Positions 44,015-57,029 of a stretch of DNA of 64,000 nt are shown one piece after another (positions within the stretch are counted from its first letter, which is position 1; every line of letters begins with the position of its first letter). The notes beneath the pieces are model-generated. The model did no database searches, was not told where the DNA came from, and saw only the letters and a program-made list of their open reading frames with translations. Source of the stretch: Paragonimus skrjabini miyazakii (Eukaryota > Platyhelminthes > Trematoda > Plagiorchiida > Troglotrematidae); NCBI GenBank assembly GCA_014338405.1, contig JTDE01000925.1, forward strand, positions 2,985-66,984, read 5' to 3'. The translations under genes were made by a program, and so were the position numbers.

Positions 44015-47000
44015 TTTGGGACAGTTAACATTGTTTGTCTGGCTAGGGGCTGGCAACGGCTGTCATTCGCTGCTTGCCGCACTTTTGCACGTGTACTGGT
44101 TGAAATCCAGTCAGCCAGAATGAGCGAAGTAATTTACCGTTGCATTAGTTGCTTACCTCTCGGTGCCAATTAACTGCGTAAACGTTGTTGGACATATTTC
44201 ACCCTTACATTTGAACATTTCCTCGATTCAGTACAATTTCTCAGAGTTCGACAAGTTAACTATCTAAAGGTTAGCAGTTGACGATAGACTGGAATGTGTA
44301 ATATGGACTGATGACATAATTTTTCATAGGAGATAAGGTTGAAGAGTACGTATGTAGAGCCTCAAGGGTGGGCGGTTCAGTGATGGTATGGATATTCCCG
44401 TAAAGCAAGATGATTCAGACCAGGCACCAACTATTATCTGGTAGACTGTAGAGATTAGGTCATAGCGTCCACTGTCAACTGTCCCTGTCAATTACCGATA
44501 ATGCAAGTTCATGTAATTCCAAAAGTGTTCATCCGGAACTTAGGTCGTCCAACAGAAAAAATATATATAATCTATCAGGGTCTGCTCATGATGTGCTATT
44601 TCTATGTTGTTTCTTCTTTTTTATCTAGATGCACTGATCGGGACATATGGGTCCGATTGGGTGGAACGGCGTCAAGTATGGTTCGTTCTAGTGATAATTG
44701 AATAATTGAATAATGAGGGATATACACTCTAGATCATCCAGACAGAAGACGATAAAGAAGTGAATGTATGTGAATACCATCACAACCAGTTGACAGCCTT
44801 AAACCTCACCCTTTGGTTTGTCAGGTTTTAGTAAATTTACAGAGGTTACCCCCCCTGTCAAACAGTTTCAAGTGTGTATGTGGTGACTGAGTGGGTTATC
44901 CGTTGGAAACCACGTTGTCCACTTTTTCCAGCAACTTACAGTACAATAATATCTGCTGAATTAGGACGGAACGTTAAGAAATTAGACATATTGGATTTCA
45001 TTGAATGTGGAATGGTCAAATATTTATGGAAGGACTTTTTGGCCAACGGTAATTTCGCATCAACCAACTATGAGACTGTGGATTCTTATTAAAGCGTGCT
45101 TTCTGAGCATTTAATTGGAATGTCTAATTCACGTAATAACAGAGTTCTCTAGATGTCCAAAGCGAAACAAATCGTTTTGGATGAAACTACTGAAAGTCAC
45201 TCCATGTTCGTTTAGAAAAACCTACAGTTCAGAGACGAATACTGATTTCAGAGTAAGGTAAGCACCCAAGTCACTGACCAATGATATAGATTTTTGAAAA
45301 TTAACAATATTCCAGAGGAGATATTCCTATAGTTTCCTGAACGCTTTTGTTTCTGTTTCACTGTTTATTGCCTTCTTATAACTATGGGTATTTTAGTGCG
45401 TGCGAAAGTTTGTGTTTCAACTGACATTTGTACATAACGTTTGACAAAGAGGTTGAAGAAAACTCAATTCTTGGGCCGTGTTAGACCTCTACCTCAACCC
45501 GTAAAAAATCAATGTTCACTGGACGGATATAGAAACTCTCAACTGCTTGCTCATGATTTATTCAGCAATACCAGCGAAATTCTTTTGTCACTCACTAAGG
45601 CGTATACAATCTGTGGGTAGATGACAGCAACATCATGCACACTGTCACCCGGGCGATGGAATAGTCGTCATGGTTACGGTGTAACTGCTTCCGGCAAAAT
45701 GGGTTAGCACACTTCCGGCGTCTGCAGCGGTGTGCAGTGAACCCAGGACACTCCCGATTGTTTTGGTCGCAATCCTAGGTGTGGTTTCCCTTCCATCGGT
45801 GTAATTATACAAGTACTGGGGTGAACAAGTGCGTAGTTGTGACTTTAAACACTGGTGAAGCGGTCAGTACGCGTAGGAGCTAATAAACGCAGCAGAGGGG
45901 AATCCGGCTGTAGGCCAACACAACACTGTGGTGTACTAGGACGATGATATTCAAACGATCATAGTTTTGTTGGCTAGACTACTGTTTACCAAAATTCGAG
46001 TTTTGCCACGCTTGTGCCATATCCAGCTTGTTGCAATAAAAACGGTTCCGAGGTAAGTGTCTATTTATCACAATCCATATGTAAAATAAAACTAGAAATC
46101 AAGGAGGAAGATCCTCAGTCAATTAATTCTTTTAGAACGACTGCTTATCTGAACAACTTTGTATGAGTACTTTCACTCTTTGAAAGATAACCTTGTTCGA
46201 TTGTGTGTACAGCTAAACAAATTCACTTCGGAAAAGTGACCAGAAAATTACAAATTTCCACCGACCTTTTAAGTTCTGCAAATTGAAACCATAGTCCTTG
46301 CACTCTACGTTCTCGTCCAGATTTTCCGGGTAAGTCAACGGAATAGTGTACCTGAATTCAAAGCTGCAATTAAAAGTAAGCAATTTCCAACTTTCAACAA
46401 TAAAATGTCCTAGTTACATATCGATAAACGAAACCTTTTCTGCAAGAACGGTGGATTGAAAGGTTCTAATCACAGAAGTGTCGAGTAAAGTAAAAGTTTC
46501 ATTCTTGTTCTTCACGACAGGATTAGGTAGACTGAACAGTATTCACTAGAGGTGTGATTACTGGGTTGGCCAAATTTAATATGACGAAGATGGGCATCGT
46601 AACAGTAGCATTTGCGAGTAGTTAGGTTGAATTCATTACCGGTACAAACCTGAGAAGAAGGGGAGTGCGAAGAAACAAGAAGCGTTGTTTCGCACAAGAA
46701 GTCTGTATCCGTGAATGTTTGCTCCGGACTGCGGTATCTATATGTTAGAGGCAAATGGGTGATACTGGTTGTTGTCAATTCGAAATATACTACACTAACT
46801 TCGATTTGTTCAATGCCAACTGTTCATTGGGCATTATGATTCCCGCCACGATGAATTTGAAGATGAAAGTGGCCTGCTTGCAGTTCTTCATGGAGAGGGA
46901 TATTCAAACATTCCTGGAAGATTATGATAACGACACAGAATCAGTAGAAATAAAAACTGACCAGCTGAAGCCGGTACCCCTAAGGACACTCATCCGGTGC

Positions 47001-50000
47001 AGGAAGAAGAGAAATGTGAAAGCAGTGCGACGAAGTCCGCAAAACTGAATAGACAGTCGCAGAGAAGACGTTGACTGACAGCTTCGGCCGCAATGTCGAC
47101 TATCAGGAGACGTTGTGGTGGTCGACAAAATTTCAGATTCGCCCTGGAAGTGATGCTGTTATCTAAGATTATTAAGCCCTGGCAAAGTCTTCCAAAGTCT
47201 TGCTCAAAATAATCAAGCATTCGAAATTGTACATGATGGCCGACTGGTCCACGGAGTAGATACCAAAAGTGACTGAAGATTGTTTTCATTATCTGTTCGA
47301 TAAATATGAATTTGTTGACTGACGCAACTCTTCCAAATATTATTTGAAAAATCCGCTGACTGTCATTGATGTCAGAGTGAACCAAACTATCATAGAAAAT
47401 GAACATTAGGTTACCACAAAAAGCCGACCCAGGAATTAACAGTCTAGAACATGAAGCGCACAGAGAAATCTTTGAAGAACATGCGTGACATATTTGAACC
47501 TCAAGGCACTGATGAAAACTGTATCCTACGGACAAAGAAAGACACCAGTTAAATATCGGTGAGTTAGTAGTTCAGGCTAAAGTAGATATCAGTGTCAGTT
47601 GGAATGGGGATTGTTGTCAAGTCGGCAAAAAGACCGCGAGTTTTGAGTGAGCTATCACCAACAAAGGTAATCAAATCGTGCGTAGAATGTTGCTGAAATA
47701 TGATAGCCCATAAAAACACAATATACGACTCCTGGTCATGCTATTTGGCAGTCATCCGTCACTTCGTCCGCCGCACATGAGACCATGTTAAGAATATATA
47801 TTTGTGACGGTATCGAAGTCCTGATTAAATTTGAACACGATAAGCTTGTAAGGAAGTGTGCAGCGGTTTCACGGATGGGTAAACGCGAGACAGAACTCAC
47901 GCAGATTAAAAAGCACTTTAATTGATGTTAACTTGTGAAGGCCGTTTGTTGAATATAGTGATTCACATGTTCCAAGAACTTTCGTTACCAACCAGGAGGC
48001 TTATGGCTACTAAAGATAGACTAGGCATGAAATCTCTATTAAACCAAAGTTGTGTCAACCATTTGACTCCAAAAGAAAACTTAGTGACAACTCAATGATA
48101 TGACTGAAATGGACATCATCGAGACTATGGATAGTCCATACCATACTGCTGTTTTTAAAAGAGTTCTATGGAGAACTTTGAGCTTGTGTTGAATTTAGGT
48201 GAAGTAAAACGATTACAGTCAGGAAAGTTGTGATTGTCACAATGATGGTCAAGTGATTAGAATAGTAGCAAGTGTTAATCAAACAACCGAATCAAAAAAA
48301 GACATTCAGTGTTCATGGAAAACATTATCTGTTGAAACGCATGCACTTTGGCTTTCATTCACATTCGGACGACTGATGTCCAAAGCTCCGAAAAGTTCAC
48401 CCAATTCTGTTGGTGAAGGCTACGATACCCTCATCAGTAGCGTTACTGAGACAAATCACATGATGAAGATCTTAGTCGTATTGTTGACGACAGAATAAGC
48501 TGGCTCATGGATCAATAGTACAGCATCATAAGATATGTCAGGGCAACGCCAAACTGCTGTCAAAGAGGCCGGCGACATGTGAAGTTGTTTACTTCGAAGA
48601 GGACTGTGTGACAATTTCTTGGTGAAGTAAGCTTTCACAGCCGCGTCATCACACCCAAAATAACGTTGAGCTACCCTTGTACAAACTACTGCAAAATAAT
48701 TGTTGGTTCCATTGGTCGGAAAGAGTCAATGAAGTATTTACCATACTCCAGCAATCAATGAAAAATGGACAACTAAGTGTTAACTTGTTAGTGGTCGGAC
48801 AGAGCTTTAAAGTCCCAGCAAACACGATTTGAACTGAAATCGCAACCTCAGAGGAACAGAAAGATGTCATAAAAGATGTTAGACGGGTTTCAACGCTGGC
48901 TGAGGATAATTTCCCGGTGAAGATGAAAATGTTTGGTGGTTGGTGAAGCCCTGGAAACATGGAGACCGTACGTGTTAGATTAGCTACTACATGGACAAAC
49001 CGGTGAAAAACCTCTACACTGGAGCAGACGATGGAATATTTCGGAATAAACCTTACTCACAAGGCCTTGTAGATGCCTAAGTACGAAGTTACAATCTACT
49101 ATCAACGTGGGAACAAGCATTACAGTTCTGAGTTGGCCGCTCGCGCACAAGATATGCATCACCTCTGCAGGTAGTATGTTGAAATTGACTGTTTTGAAAA
49201 AGAGTTCATTCTGGAATGGTTACAAGCAGCCCTAAGAAAGGATGTGGTAAGCCGAGAGCTGATTAGTCATTTGTTGGCCTGATATCAATCTGCGGAAAAT
49301 TATAAATATCCGGCAAGTAAAGTATTCACAGTATTGATCGCAGTTGCATTTGCATAAAACCAAGATTTTACGCACCAACTTTGAGACACTATACGTTTGC
49401 TGGCAATTCAGGCAGAGTTGATAGAGAAGGTTCTAGTGAAATGTCATCGGCTGCTTTACACGTAGCGCTACCAAATTGTGCAAAATGTTGAGGCAGAGGT
49501 TATACAGACCTGGCGTGAACATATAGCGTAGAAACTGACGCATCAACATTGTCACTTCCTTGAAGGAAGTAACCGATCTAACGTGCAATTCACTCTGTCA
49601 ATCTAAGCTAGTAAAAGAGGTTGACTATCGTCAGCGGAGTTGTTTGGTTTCTTCTCGTCAACTACTTACGTTAGTCAGCACACCGTATTTGTGACAGAGT
49701 GGCAATAAGTGATCAGCATGCAGGCGTTAAATAAATGGCCCTGGTGAAACAAGTCCATGCAGCTCATGGAATCTCACAAACCATGTGGACCTTCACCACA
49801 GATGCAAATGAAGACGAAGAATTATTACAGTAGACTCTTAAGGAACATTTCAGAGAACAGCTACCATTCTCTTCGCTGCTGGTATCATACAGAAACGAAC
49901 CCCATTAAGAATTTAAAGAGTCCTTTCCTCGGTTATGAGGGTGATTGATAATTCTATCGTGTTAAATGCAACAAATTCTTTTTATGCGACTTTCTCTTGA

Positions 50001-51131
50001 TGTAAAAAGAAGAACAGGTTGGATAACAATCAGCTACCCATACCATTTTTAAGGTGTAACTATGTGAGAGTTACAATTGTTTGTTTGTCAAATGTTGAGT
50101 CGACGTTGTTCGATTCGTATTCAGGTGACACATGTGTATACTTGTTGTTACTAGGACGGCATCAGTTCCTGTGTCACTGCATCAAGGCTCATATAAAATT
50201 TTAAGAACTGTGGGTTGTGACGACACAACATGGCTGTGAAGTCTAATGGTAATTCCATGCTGTGAATAGTTGATAGGAGGTGTCCGATCGATGAAGCATA
50301 CGATGGTGTTCATTGTAGACGCTGAGCTAGACTTCCTTTGTTGTTGGTTATTTGGTGCTGACAAGTCACTATGACATACTAACTTTTACCAATGTTTGTC
50401 GTTGATTTAATAAGCTCAAAGTATTGAACAATTATAATTGTTTTAAGTAATAAAACAGTTGTAAGACGGGTTACGATTAAGTACACGCTGAAATCCGCAC
50501 CAATATTTGAAGATATGCAGTTTTAAAATGTCATATCAAATGGCAGATGAAAATTGTTCACACGCTTTGAAGAGACGAAAAGCAATGACATCAGCAAAAT
50601 GCCTGCAGGAAGTTGCATTACATTGTAACAGACTCTTTTAAGACCTGCCTGTGGTATATCAAGTTGGAAGAACACCCAGTATGTTAATAAATCGATGGGT
50701 AATGATAAGAAAGAGGCATAGAGCGTGAAAACCTGGTTACATTCTAACTTCAGTGGGACTTAAACTATTTGACGGAATGCTCTCATTATTGTCATGTCTA
50801 AATACTAAACAGATATGAGCTTGTGAAAGATTAATAGTTGTGTGACAGGTTTGACAGGCTATACACTCGGAAGCGGAATATCCTTTATGGATATGTGATG
50901 GCAACGAGGAAAAGAGTTTATGAAAGTGATAGTCTAGCGAAAACGACCATCAGAATGCTCATCCCACAGTGTAGCTTATTTAAATAACAAATGCGCCGGT
51001 CAGAAAATGAGTAACTTGCACAATACTGAGTTTGCAACTACGAGGGGGAGTCAAAAAGTAATGTCATTTTATTTCGGACAGGAACATGTATTATACATCA
51101 AAATAAAGCTGGTCCTCTGTGGATCACACCC

Positions 51132-52435
51132 CTACTTCTCAACATAGTCACCGTTACGCTCAGTAGCATCGTTCCACCTTTGAATGAGCGCATGTATCTC
51201 TGCCTCATAAAATGTTGTTGTTTGTTCTTTGAGCCACTTCTTCACTGTGGTTTTCACTTCCTCGTCACTGGAATAATGTTTGCCTCTCAAACCCTCTTTC
51301 ATGGGGCCGAAGAGGTGATAATCTCAAGGCGCTAAATCTGGTGAGTATGGAAGATGCCGTAAAGTTGTCCACCCGAATGAGGCAATTGTCTCCCTTGTCT
51401 TGATGCTTGTGTGTGGTCGAGCATTGTCTTGCAGAAAGAGGACTTTGTGGATTGGCAAATCGGGTCTCACTCGTTGGATTCGTGCTCTGAGCCTCGTCAG
51501 GGTCTCGTTGTAGGCGTCAGAGTTTATTGTTTCTCCTCTAGGTAAGAAATCAAGCAGAATGACACCTTGAGCATTCCAAAAGACAGTCGCCATGATTTTT
51601 CCGGCTGAATTTTTCGTCTTGAACTTTTTTGGTTGCGGTGATGATGAGTGGCGCCATTCCATTGACTGCCTCTTTGATTCCGGTTCATAATGGTGAACCC
51701 ATGTTTCGTCACCTGTTACGAGTCTTTGAAAGAACGTGTTGTCTCTTTGACTTTGTTCAAGAAGTTCAGTGCAGGCAGTAACCCTGTCAGTCTTGCGTTC
51801 GGTAGTCAGTTCTCTCGGTACCCAGCGAGCACACACATTTGAAAAGCCAAGTGACTGGACTATGTTGTATGCACTTCCATGGCTCACCCCAAGGTTTTCT
51901 GCCAAATCATCGAGAATTATAAGCCTGCCTTCTCTGATCAGAGCATCTGCTTTTGCTTTAGTGGCAGGACTGACAGACGCCGATGGATGGCCAGAACGTG
52001 GTTTATCGGCTACGCTCATAGTGTTGTGATCCGAGAACACGGATGGCACAAGGGTTATTTATCTGACCAAGCAATACAGGGGTTAAGCATTGAAACAAAA
52101 CCTGAAACAAAACCTGAAACAAACCCTNNNNNNNNNNNNNNNNNNNNNNNNNNNNNNNNNNNNNNNNNNNNNNNNNNNNNNNNNNNNNNNNNNNNNNNNN
52201 NNNNNNNNNNNNNNNNNNNNNNNNNNNNNNNNNNNNNNNNNNNNNNNNNNNNNNNNNNNNNNNNNNNNNNNNNNNNNNNNNNNNNNNNNNNNNNNNNNNN
52301 NNNNNNNNNNNNNNNNNNNNNNNNNNNNNNNNNNNNNNNNNNNNNNNNNNNNNNNNNNNNNNNNGTTTCCCCCTCAGCAACAAGGAATTCAATCACTGCT
52401 CTTTGTTTTTGACGCAACTCTACGGGGGCAGCCAT
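51132..52435 (-). pseudogene. mariner transposase (D-D34-D), nonsense-truncated
   Basis: Starts at 52433-52435 (MAAPVELRQKQRAVIEFL) and is interrupted by the gap, which removes much of the first helix-turn-helix. From about 52010 DKPRSGHPS and a second HTH (DDLAENLGVSHGSAYNIVQS) follow. The catalytic region has VTGDETWVHHYEPESK (first Asp), FLQDNARPHTS (second Asp) and YSPDLAP. A TGA at 51324-51326 falls directly before the third Asp (DYHLFGP, still encoded), giving 34 residues between the second and third Asp. The natural end is TAG at 51132-51134. It would cut and paste the element at TA sites. Confidence 0.92.
52092..52364. repeat. 12-bp tandem repeats running into an assembly gap
   Basis: TGAAACAAAACC recurs three times (52090-52127, the last unit imperfect) immediately before 237 N (52128-52364). 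The gap is inside the mariner transposase. The array was probably the reason for the assembly failure. Confidence 0.7.
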
Positions 52436-55400
52436 TTTGAATTTTCCTTGTGAGTCTAAAAACATGAACAGTAAGAAACGAACTATTGCATAACGTAAAT
52501 GATATAATCATTTATAAGTGGGAAAAAATTCAGGTAATTTTATGAAAAACTTCACCAGAATTAAAAACATTGGTATTACTTTTTGACTCCCCCTCGTAGC
52601 AGTGATTACGATAAGGACGCAGTCAGTTTGTGTCATTCGGACAAGCAGGAGTGGATGGGATCTGAAAGTAGTCTCTTATTGTAAAAGCCTATCATTTCTG
52701 TTACAAATTAAAACCCATCCATACGTAGGCGCAGATTTTGCATTTCGTTTGTCGTCCCTGGCCGGCCTGTTACAAAAAGAAACAGTTGTCGAAGCTCATT
52801 ATTAATGCGTGTTTCTGTCACGTCCGAAATTTAAACTTCATCCACAACCAAATTTTCCTACCTAACTTTTTATCCACATTCCTTTGTGAGCAGCGTTTCG
52901 GAAGTTCACCGATTTCTGACTACAGCTCAAATAATCTTAATCTTGGAAACATCTGCTGGAGTTAGAAGGACAGGTAGTAAATCAATTCTCGAGATTATCT
53001 GATATTTTGAACCTTACTCACAAGCCAATGTGACTGAGTTACGATAATTCAATTGGGCCTGATTTGAGATCAGTGACACAGTGGTTAACACGGCTATTTT
53101 GATGGAATGTGTCCGACAAGTATATTCAATGTTTACGAGCCTCGAAAATTGATAAGAAGGAAATGTTGAGTTCCCCGCCTCATTTTAAAAGGGTTTTCTG
53201 AAAATCATATGTGAAAACAGGGGTTGTGGACAAATGGGATGGATGTTCATTTTGTACCGTGTAAATTCTGTATTGTTCATAAGGTTTACCTAGTACACCT
53301 GAAACAGTGAGTAAAGTGCATTTCGTTGTTGTGAACGCTAGACAAATAGACTATGACCACACTCATGATTTTGATAAGGCAAACATTGAAAACAGCAGTT
53401 TTATGGTCAGTGGAGATGTCACCCACTTTTAGCCGTCGTTGTGGTTGTTCGAATTACACAAGGGTTCTATATTACATTAACATGCAGATTTGTACTCGTT
53501 AGTACTCCGATTCATCGGGTTAACAAGATGGATAGTTAAACCATACTTTAGTTCAACTGGTTACAAGTTACTCTACATTTTATGATAAGTGAATAGGCTC
53601 TGTCAATCGGCACAATCAATTATCATCCGTAAGTTGCATCTAATAGACACTGTAAATAATACGCACCAAGTAGTATCTTTTATGTTTAGTCTAAAAATTT
53701 GTTTCCAAACACAATTACATACTAATTGAGGATGTCTCAGACTTGATCACGTTTCTCACTTTCCCAGCCGGCCCTTTTCGGAAAAGGTGCCAAATTTGAG
53801 TTTCGCTCATGACGTCCAATTAATCTTAGCCAAATATTTCCTACTGCCAATCAACAATCATGTAAAGCATTTAAAAACAGTGGTGTTTTTCTCGTGTTAC
53901 AATATTCAAACTATGACAATAACGGGACTAGAGTAATTCAATATAGACACCACCGTTAATAAGGTATACGACATACAGAGACTAAACAATCATAAACCAA
54001 GGTCTCATAAGCCGTTGTCATAACTTTTGAAGCTAAAAGACAAACTGCTGCTTGTCCTCCTTGTGAATTATTTTGCCTCCAGTGATACGAGTCATATGTT
54101 AGCCAGAAAGTGTAGACTATCGCAAAAAGACCAAAGAATAACAGGTTGTGTTCTCCATAAGTACAAATATAGTTCTTTCGTAGTGATAATACGCTGAAAA
54201 AGATGGCCAATTTGTTATGCTGGCTTTTACCCCACTCACTTTTAGTGAAGTAGACAGACGGTATGGAGGTAGTGATTATTCAAAGTGATATCGAACGGCG
54301 TAAAAATAGTTTGACTACAGTCTAGCCACTCTCTGTTGGAGTCATCTCTTTGCTAGCGCTAACCTTGATTCAGTGACTTAGGAAGTAGTGAACTAAATTA
54401 AACTAAATTAAGCATCTGCAATAATTCCAGTCTTATTATTCTACCATTTTAATACAAGTATTGCTGTTTCTGCTCACAAATCAATAAGAGACGTGCAAAC
54501 TATTCGTCTTAACAGTATCTGTGGTTCGCACTCCTATGAAAAACACTAATCCACCTAGAAAGAACGTTTTGTACCATGTGATCAGACACAACGGGTTCTC
54601 CTCAAATGTAGGGTAGACGAATATTTGTCAAACCAAAATCTTTCATGAAGTGCATGAATCAACTATCTGACCGCATATTCTACAGCAGTACGCAAAGACG
54701 GTTGCATCGACTTGAATGAATTTAATCAGTGTTAATCACTGAGTGTTGAATGTTGTCTCGGATGTTAGGTAAAATATTTTGATTTCTGACTTCAGTTTAC
54801 TTGCCGTACTGTCGGAATTATGCTCTAAATCCACCAAAAAGCTGTTCAGTGATAAAAGTCTTGATATACGATTGGAGTAGATAATCGATGCTGAGTAATA
54901 AACATTCATTTAACTGAAGGTTCATCACGTCAGTCTTCGAGTGTTGATGTGGGAAATGTAGTCAGTTAGCTTTTCCATTCATCTGGTATGTGTGATTGTC
55001 TGAGTAACAACCGATAAATCGGTTCACCTGATGAGAAGTGCATCAGTTCAACGGTTTTTATTTAGTCATCAGTCAAAAAGATCTCGATGATTCAACGTTT
55101 TTTGTTGAAGTAGCATTGACAGAAGTAGTTTGTGGTTGCTGTCGCAGAAGCATGACATCAGTAGAAAGCAATATGAGTGGGAGCTGGTTTGGTGGACTAA
55201 CAGTTTTACGTTGTACGATAACTGACCAATTGCATACAGCTTCAGAATCATAGGAGTAGATACCATGGGAATATAAAGCACAGCATTTTCCATTAAAAGT
55301 ATGTAGACATCGTCCATGTAGTTGGCAAAACTGTGGATTTAGATGGTATTTTTGTTTTTGTGAACAGCGCGCATCTTAATGTCAACTTTACATTTGAGGT

Positions 55401-55685
55401 CGAGACAGACATATGGATGTGATTGAATCATCAAGCAGACGGCTCACTTCAGATAGGTGTTCGCATTAAGTAGACGTGGAACGGCTTTTATCAGGCGAAA
55501 AACAAGAAACGTTCGTATTACGACACAGATTCATGAAAATGCGTACCGATGACGCGATTTAAGTGGAAACAAAAGTTATATGGCCGACGTTCTCAGAGAA
55601 CGCCTGTCCACAAAATTTAATCATAAATCTGGAGCTAACAACACTGAAAGTTAAACTTCCATTAGTAGAAAAGAGGTTGGGTTAA

Positions 55686-56170
55686 ATGACGTTTGACTAT
55701 AAAGGAGAGAAGGTAACCAAACTGGTGACTGGGAATAAGCAACGCAACTGCGAAGACAGTGTGACACAACCGCGAATCTCCCTTCGATCCCACCTGGCAG
55801 TTTATAAAAAACTCAAAGACACGTTGATTAAATGTGTGGCCTCATGCTGTGTTTGCTCTTTCACATGCTGCTTTGGAGCAGGTTACGTAACTTACATAAT
55901 TGGATACCTTTCTCTGAAGACAGGTGAACATTGCCTCCAAGTGGCTGGCTAAAGGCGAGGTTAAACCCACTTCGATTGCAATTATGGCATACCTCATTGA
56001 CTCAGGGTACCAGTCCCACAAGAAGAGGTTTTCCAGTTCCTTTATCGCTTGCCTAGCCGTCAAGCCCAGAGAGTCATTTCGTGTTATGGTCACAGGGAAA
56101 ACGATTTGAATTCGGCTGTGAAATTCACAGGTGTGTGTACAAACAAAACTTGTCCAGGCCCGAGGGTTGA
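55686..56170 (+). pseudogene. PLE GIY-YIG endonuclease fragment
   Basis: VASCCVCSFTCCFGAGYVTY and then LSLKTGEH (55830-55930) match the cysteine linker and GIY-YIG start (C-x-Y-x-F-x-C-x-C-G-x-x-Y-I-G-R-T), with Tyr and the I-G-R changed. After a frame change SKWLAKGEVKPTSIAIMAYL then IDSGYQ (55930-56010) matches the next block (P-K-W-L ... S-S-A-I-x-x-H-L). CVQTKLVQA near 56140 fits the tail. No RT part is present; a third PLE family is likely. Confidence 0.65.
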
Positions 56171-56854
56171 TATGATCCGTTTTACTCACCTGACAACTGG
56201 GGAGGCAAACTCATTGAGTTAATTGCACTCCAGTTATTCTGGTGACTTTATGGGGTTGTTCGGACAATCGGAAACGAGAGAATTAACGGCAGAAAAAATA
56301 CTCTTCATATTGAAAATAAAGACGCCAAAACTTCTCATAAACACTTACTGTCACTATGAGTTCTACCACTGAAACCACCGTTTGAGGTTTGTTTGAAAGC
56401 ATAAGACATTCAAATATCCTTGGCTCTAATCCAATGCTAAGAACGAGAAAGCAGAATACTTTCGTGTCCTCAGAGCCCCGGTTTCATAAAAGCTTTGACG
56501 TTTGTACAGTATGCGACTATAGCCTGGAAGAGATCCAAGAGTACATTGGTTTTTGTTTAGTCAAACGGTTTTCTCTTTGTTAACGCTATCCAACTCAGCA
56601 CGAAGGTTGAAACTGTTGCAAGTCGTACACGCTTGAGCGCACATTGAATCAGTAGATTTCACATCAACATTGAAGTAAGCTCGATAAATATTACACAATC
56701 TACTGGCCCAGTTATCTACAACTACAACGTATACGAACGACGAAATTGTACTTGATTTTATTGTGCTACCATGAACAAGTAATCTGTTTCATGGCTTTCA
56801 TGTGTTAATTGGTGGTTATTTTGTATCGAACGTTTGTTTTACAATTTTCCCCAG

Positions 56855-57029
56855 TTTACTCGTATTGCGACCCGACCAACACGATTGCAATGGCAACAGC
56901 TGTTGGCAGAACGATGGAATTTGAAACCTCCTACGTTAATCATCAGCATCATTGGCTCTAGAGTGGAAGTGAGCAAGCGGTTTAAGCGGACCTTCAAAAA
57001 CGGACTATGGAAAGCAGCAGAAAGTGCCG
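56855..57029 (+). CDS. TRPM: TRPM-type cation channel, second visible coding exon
   Basis: Acceptor TTTTACAATTTTCCCCAG ends at 56854; donor GTAAGC begins at 57030. 175 bases: phase 0 in, one base over at the end. The 58 codons include LLAERWNLKPPTLIISIIGS and FKRTFKNGLWKAAESA. These match the TRPM homology block in which W-x-L-x-x-P-x-L-(L/I)-I-S-x-x-G is followed by K-G-L-x-K-A-A. Residue spacing to the next exon is as in known TRPM proteins. Confidence comes from the long motif agreement and from correct splice sites and phase. Confidence 0.88.

Larger units (their letters stand above)
51041..52596 (-). mobile_element. mariner transposon with TA target duplication
   Basis: Terminal inverted repeats CGAGGGGGAGTCAAAAAGTA at 51041-51060 and its complement at 52577-52596, flanked by TA at 51039-51040 and 52597-52598. 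The transposase is on the - strand. The stated length is 1556 bp including 237 N; without the N it is about 1.32 kb, the usual mariner size. It lies in the 27 kb intron of the TRPM-like gene, antisense to it. Confidence 0.95.
29902..56854 (+). other. Intron of the TRPM-like gene, 27 kb
   Basis: Bounded by GTGGGT and CCCCAG. Its contents are listed separately: PLE tail, microsatellite, gap, tRNA-like sequence, 192-codon ORF, mariner, PLE endonuclease scrap. The stretches 30811-38820, 38848-42675, 44015-51040 and 52597-55685 hold only short frames that could not be assigned; they are AT-rich unique-looking DNA. Confidence 0.7.

Noticed and set aside
46990..47535. 181-codon - strand frame inside the TRPM intron
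   Set aside because: No motif, no splice context and a composition like the surrounding DNA; a competing + strand frame overlaps its end. It was taken as a chance frame.
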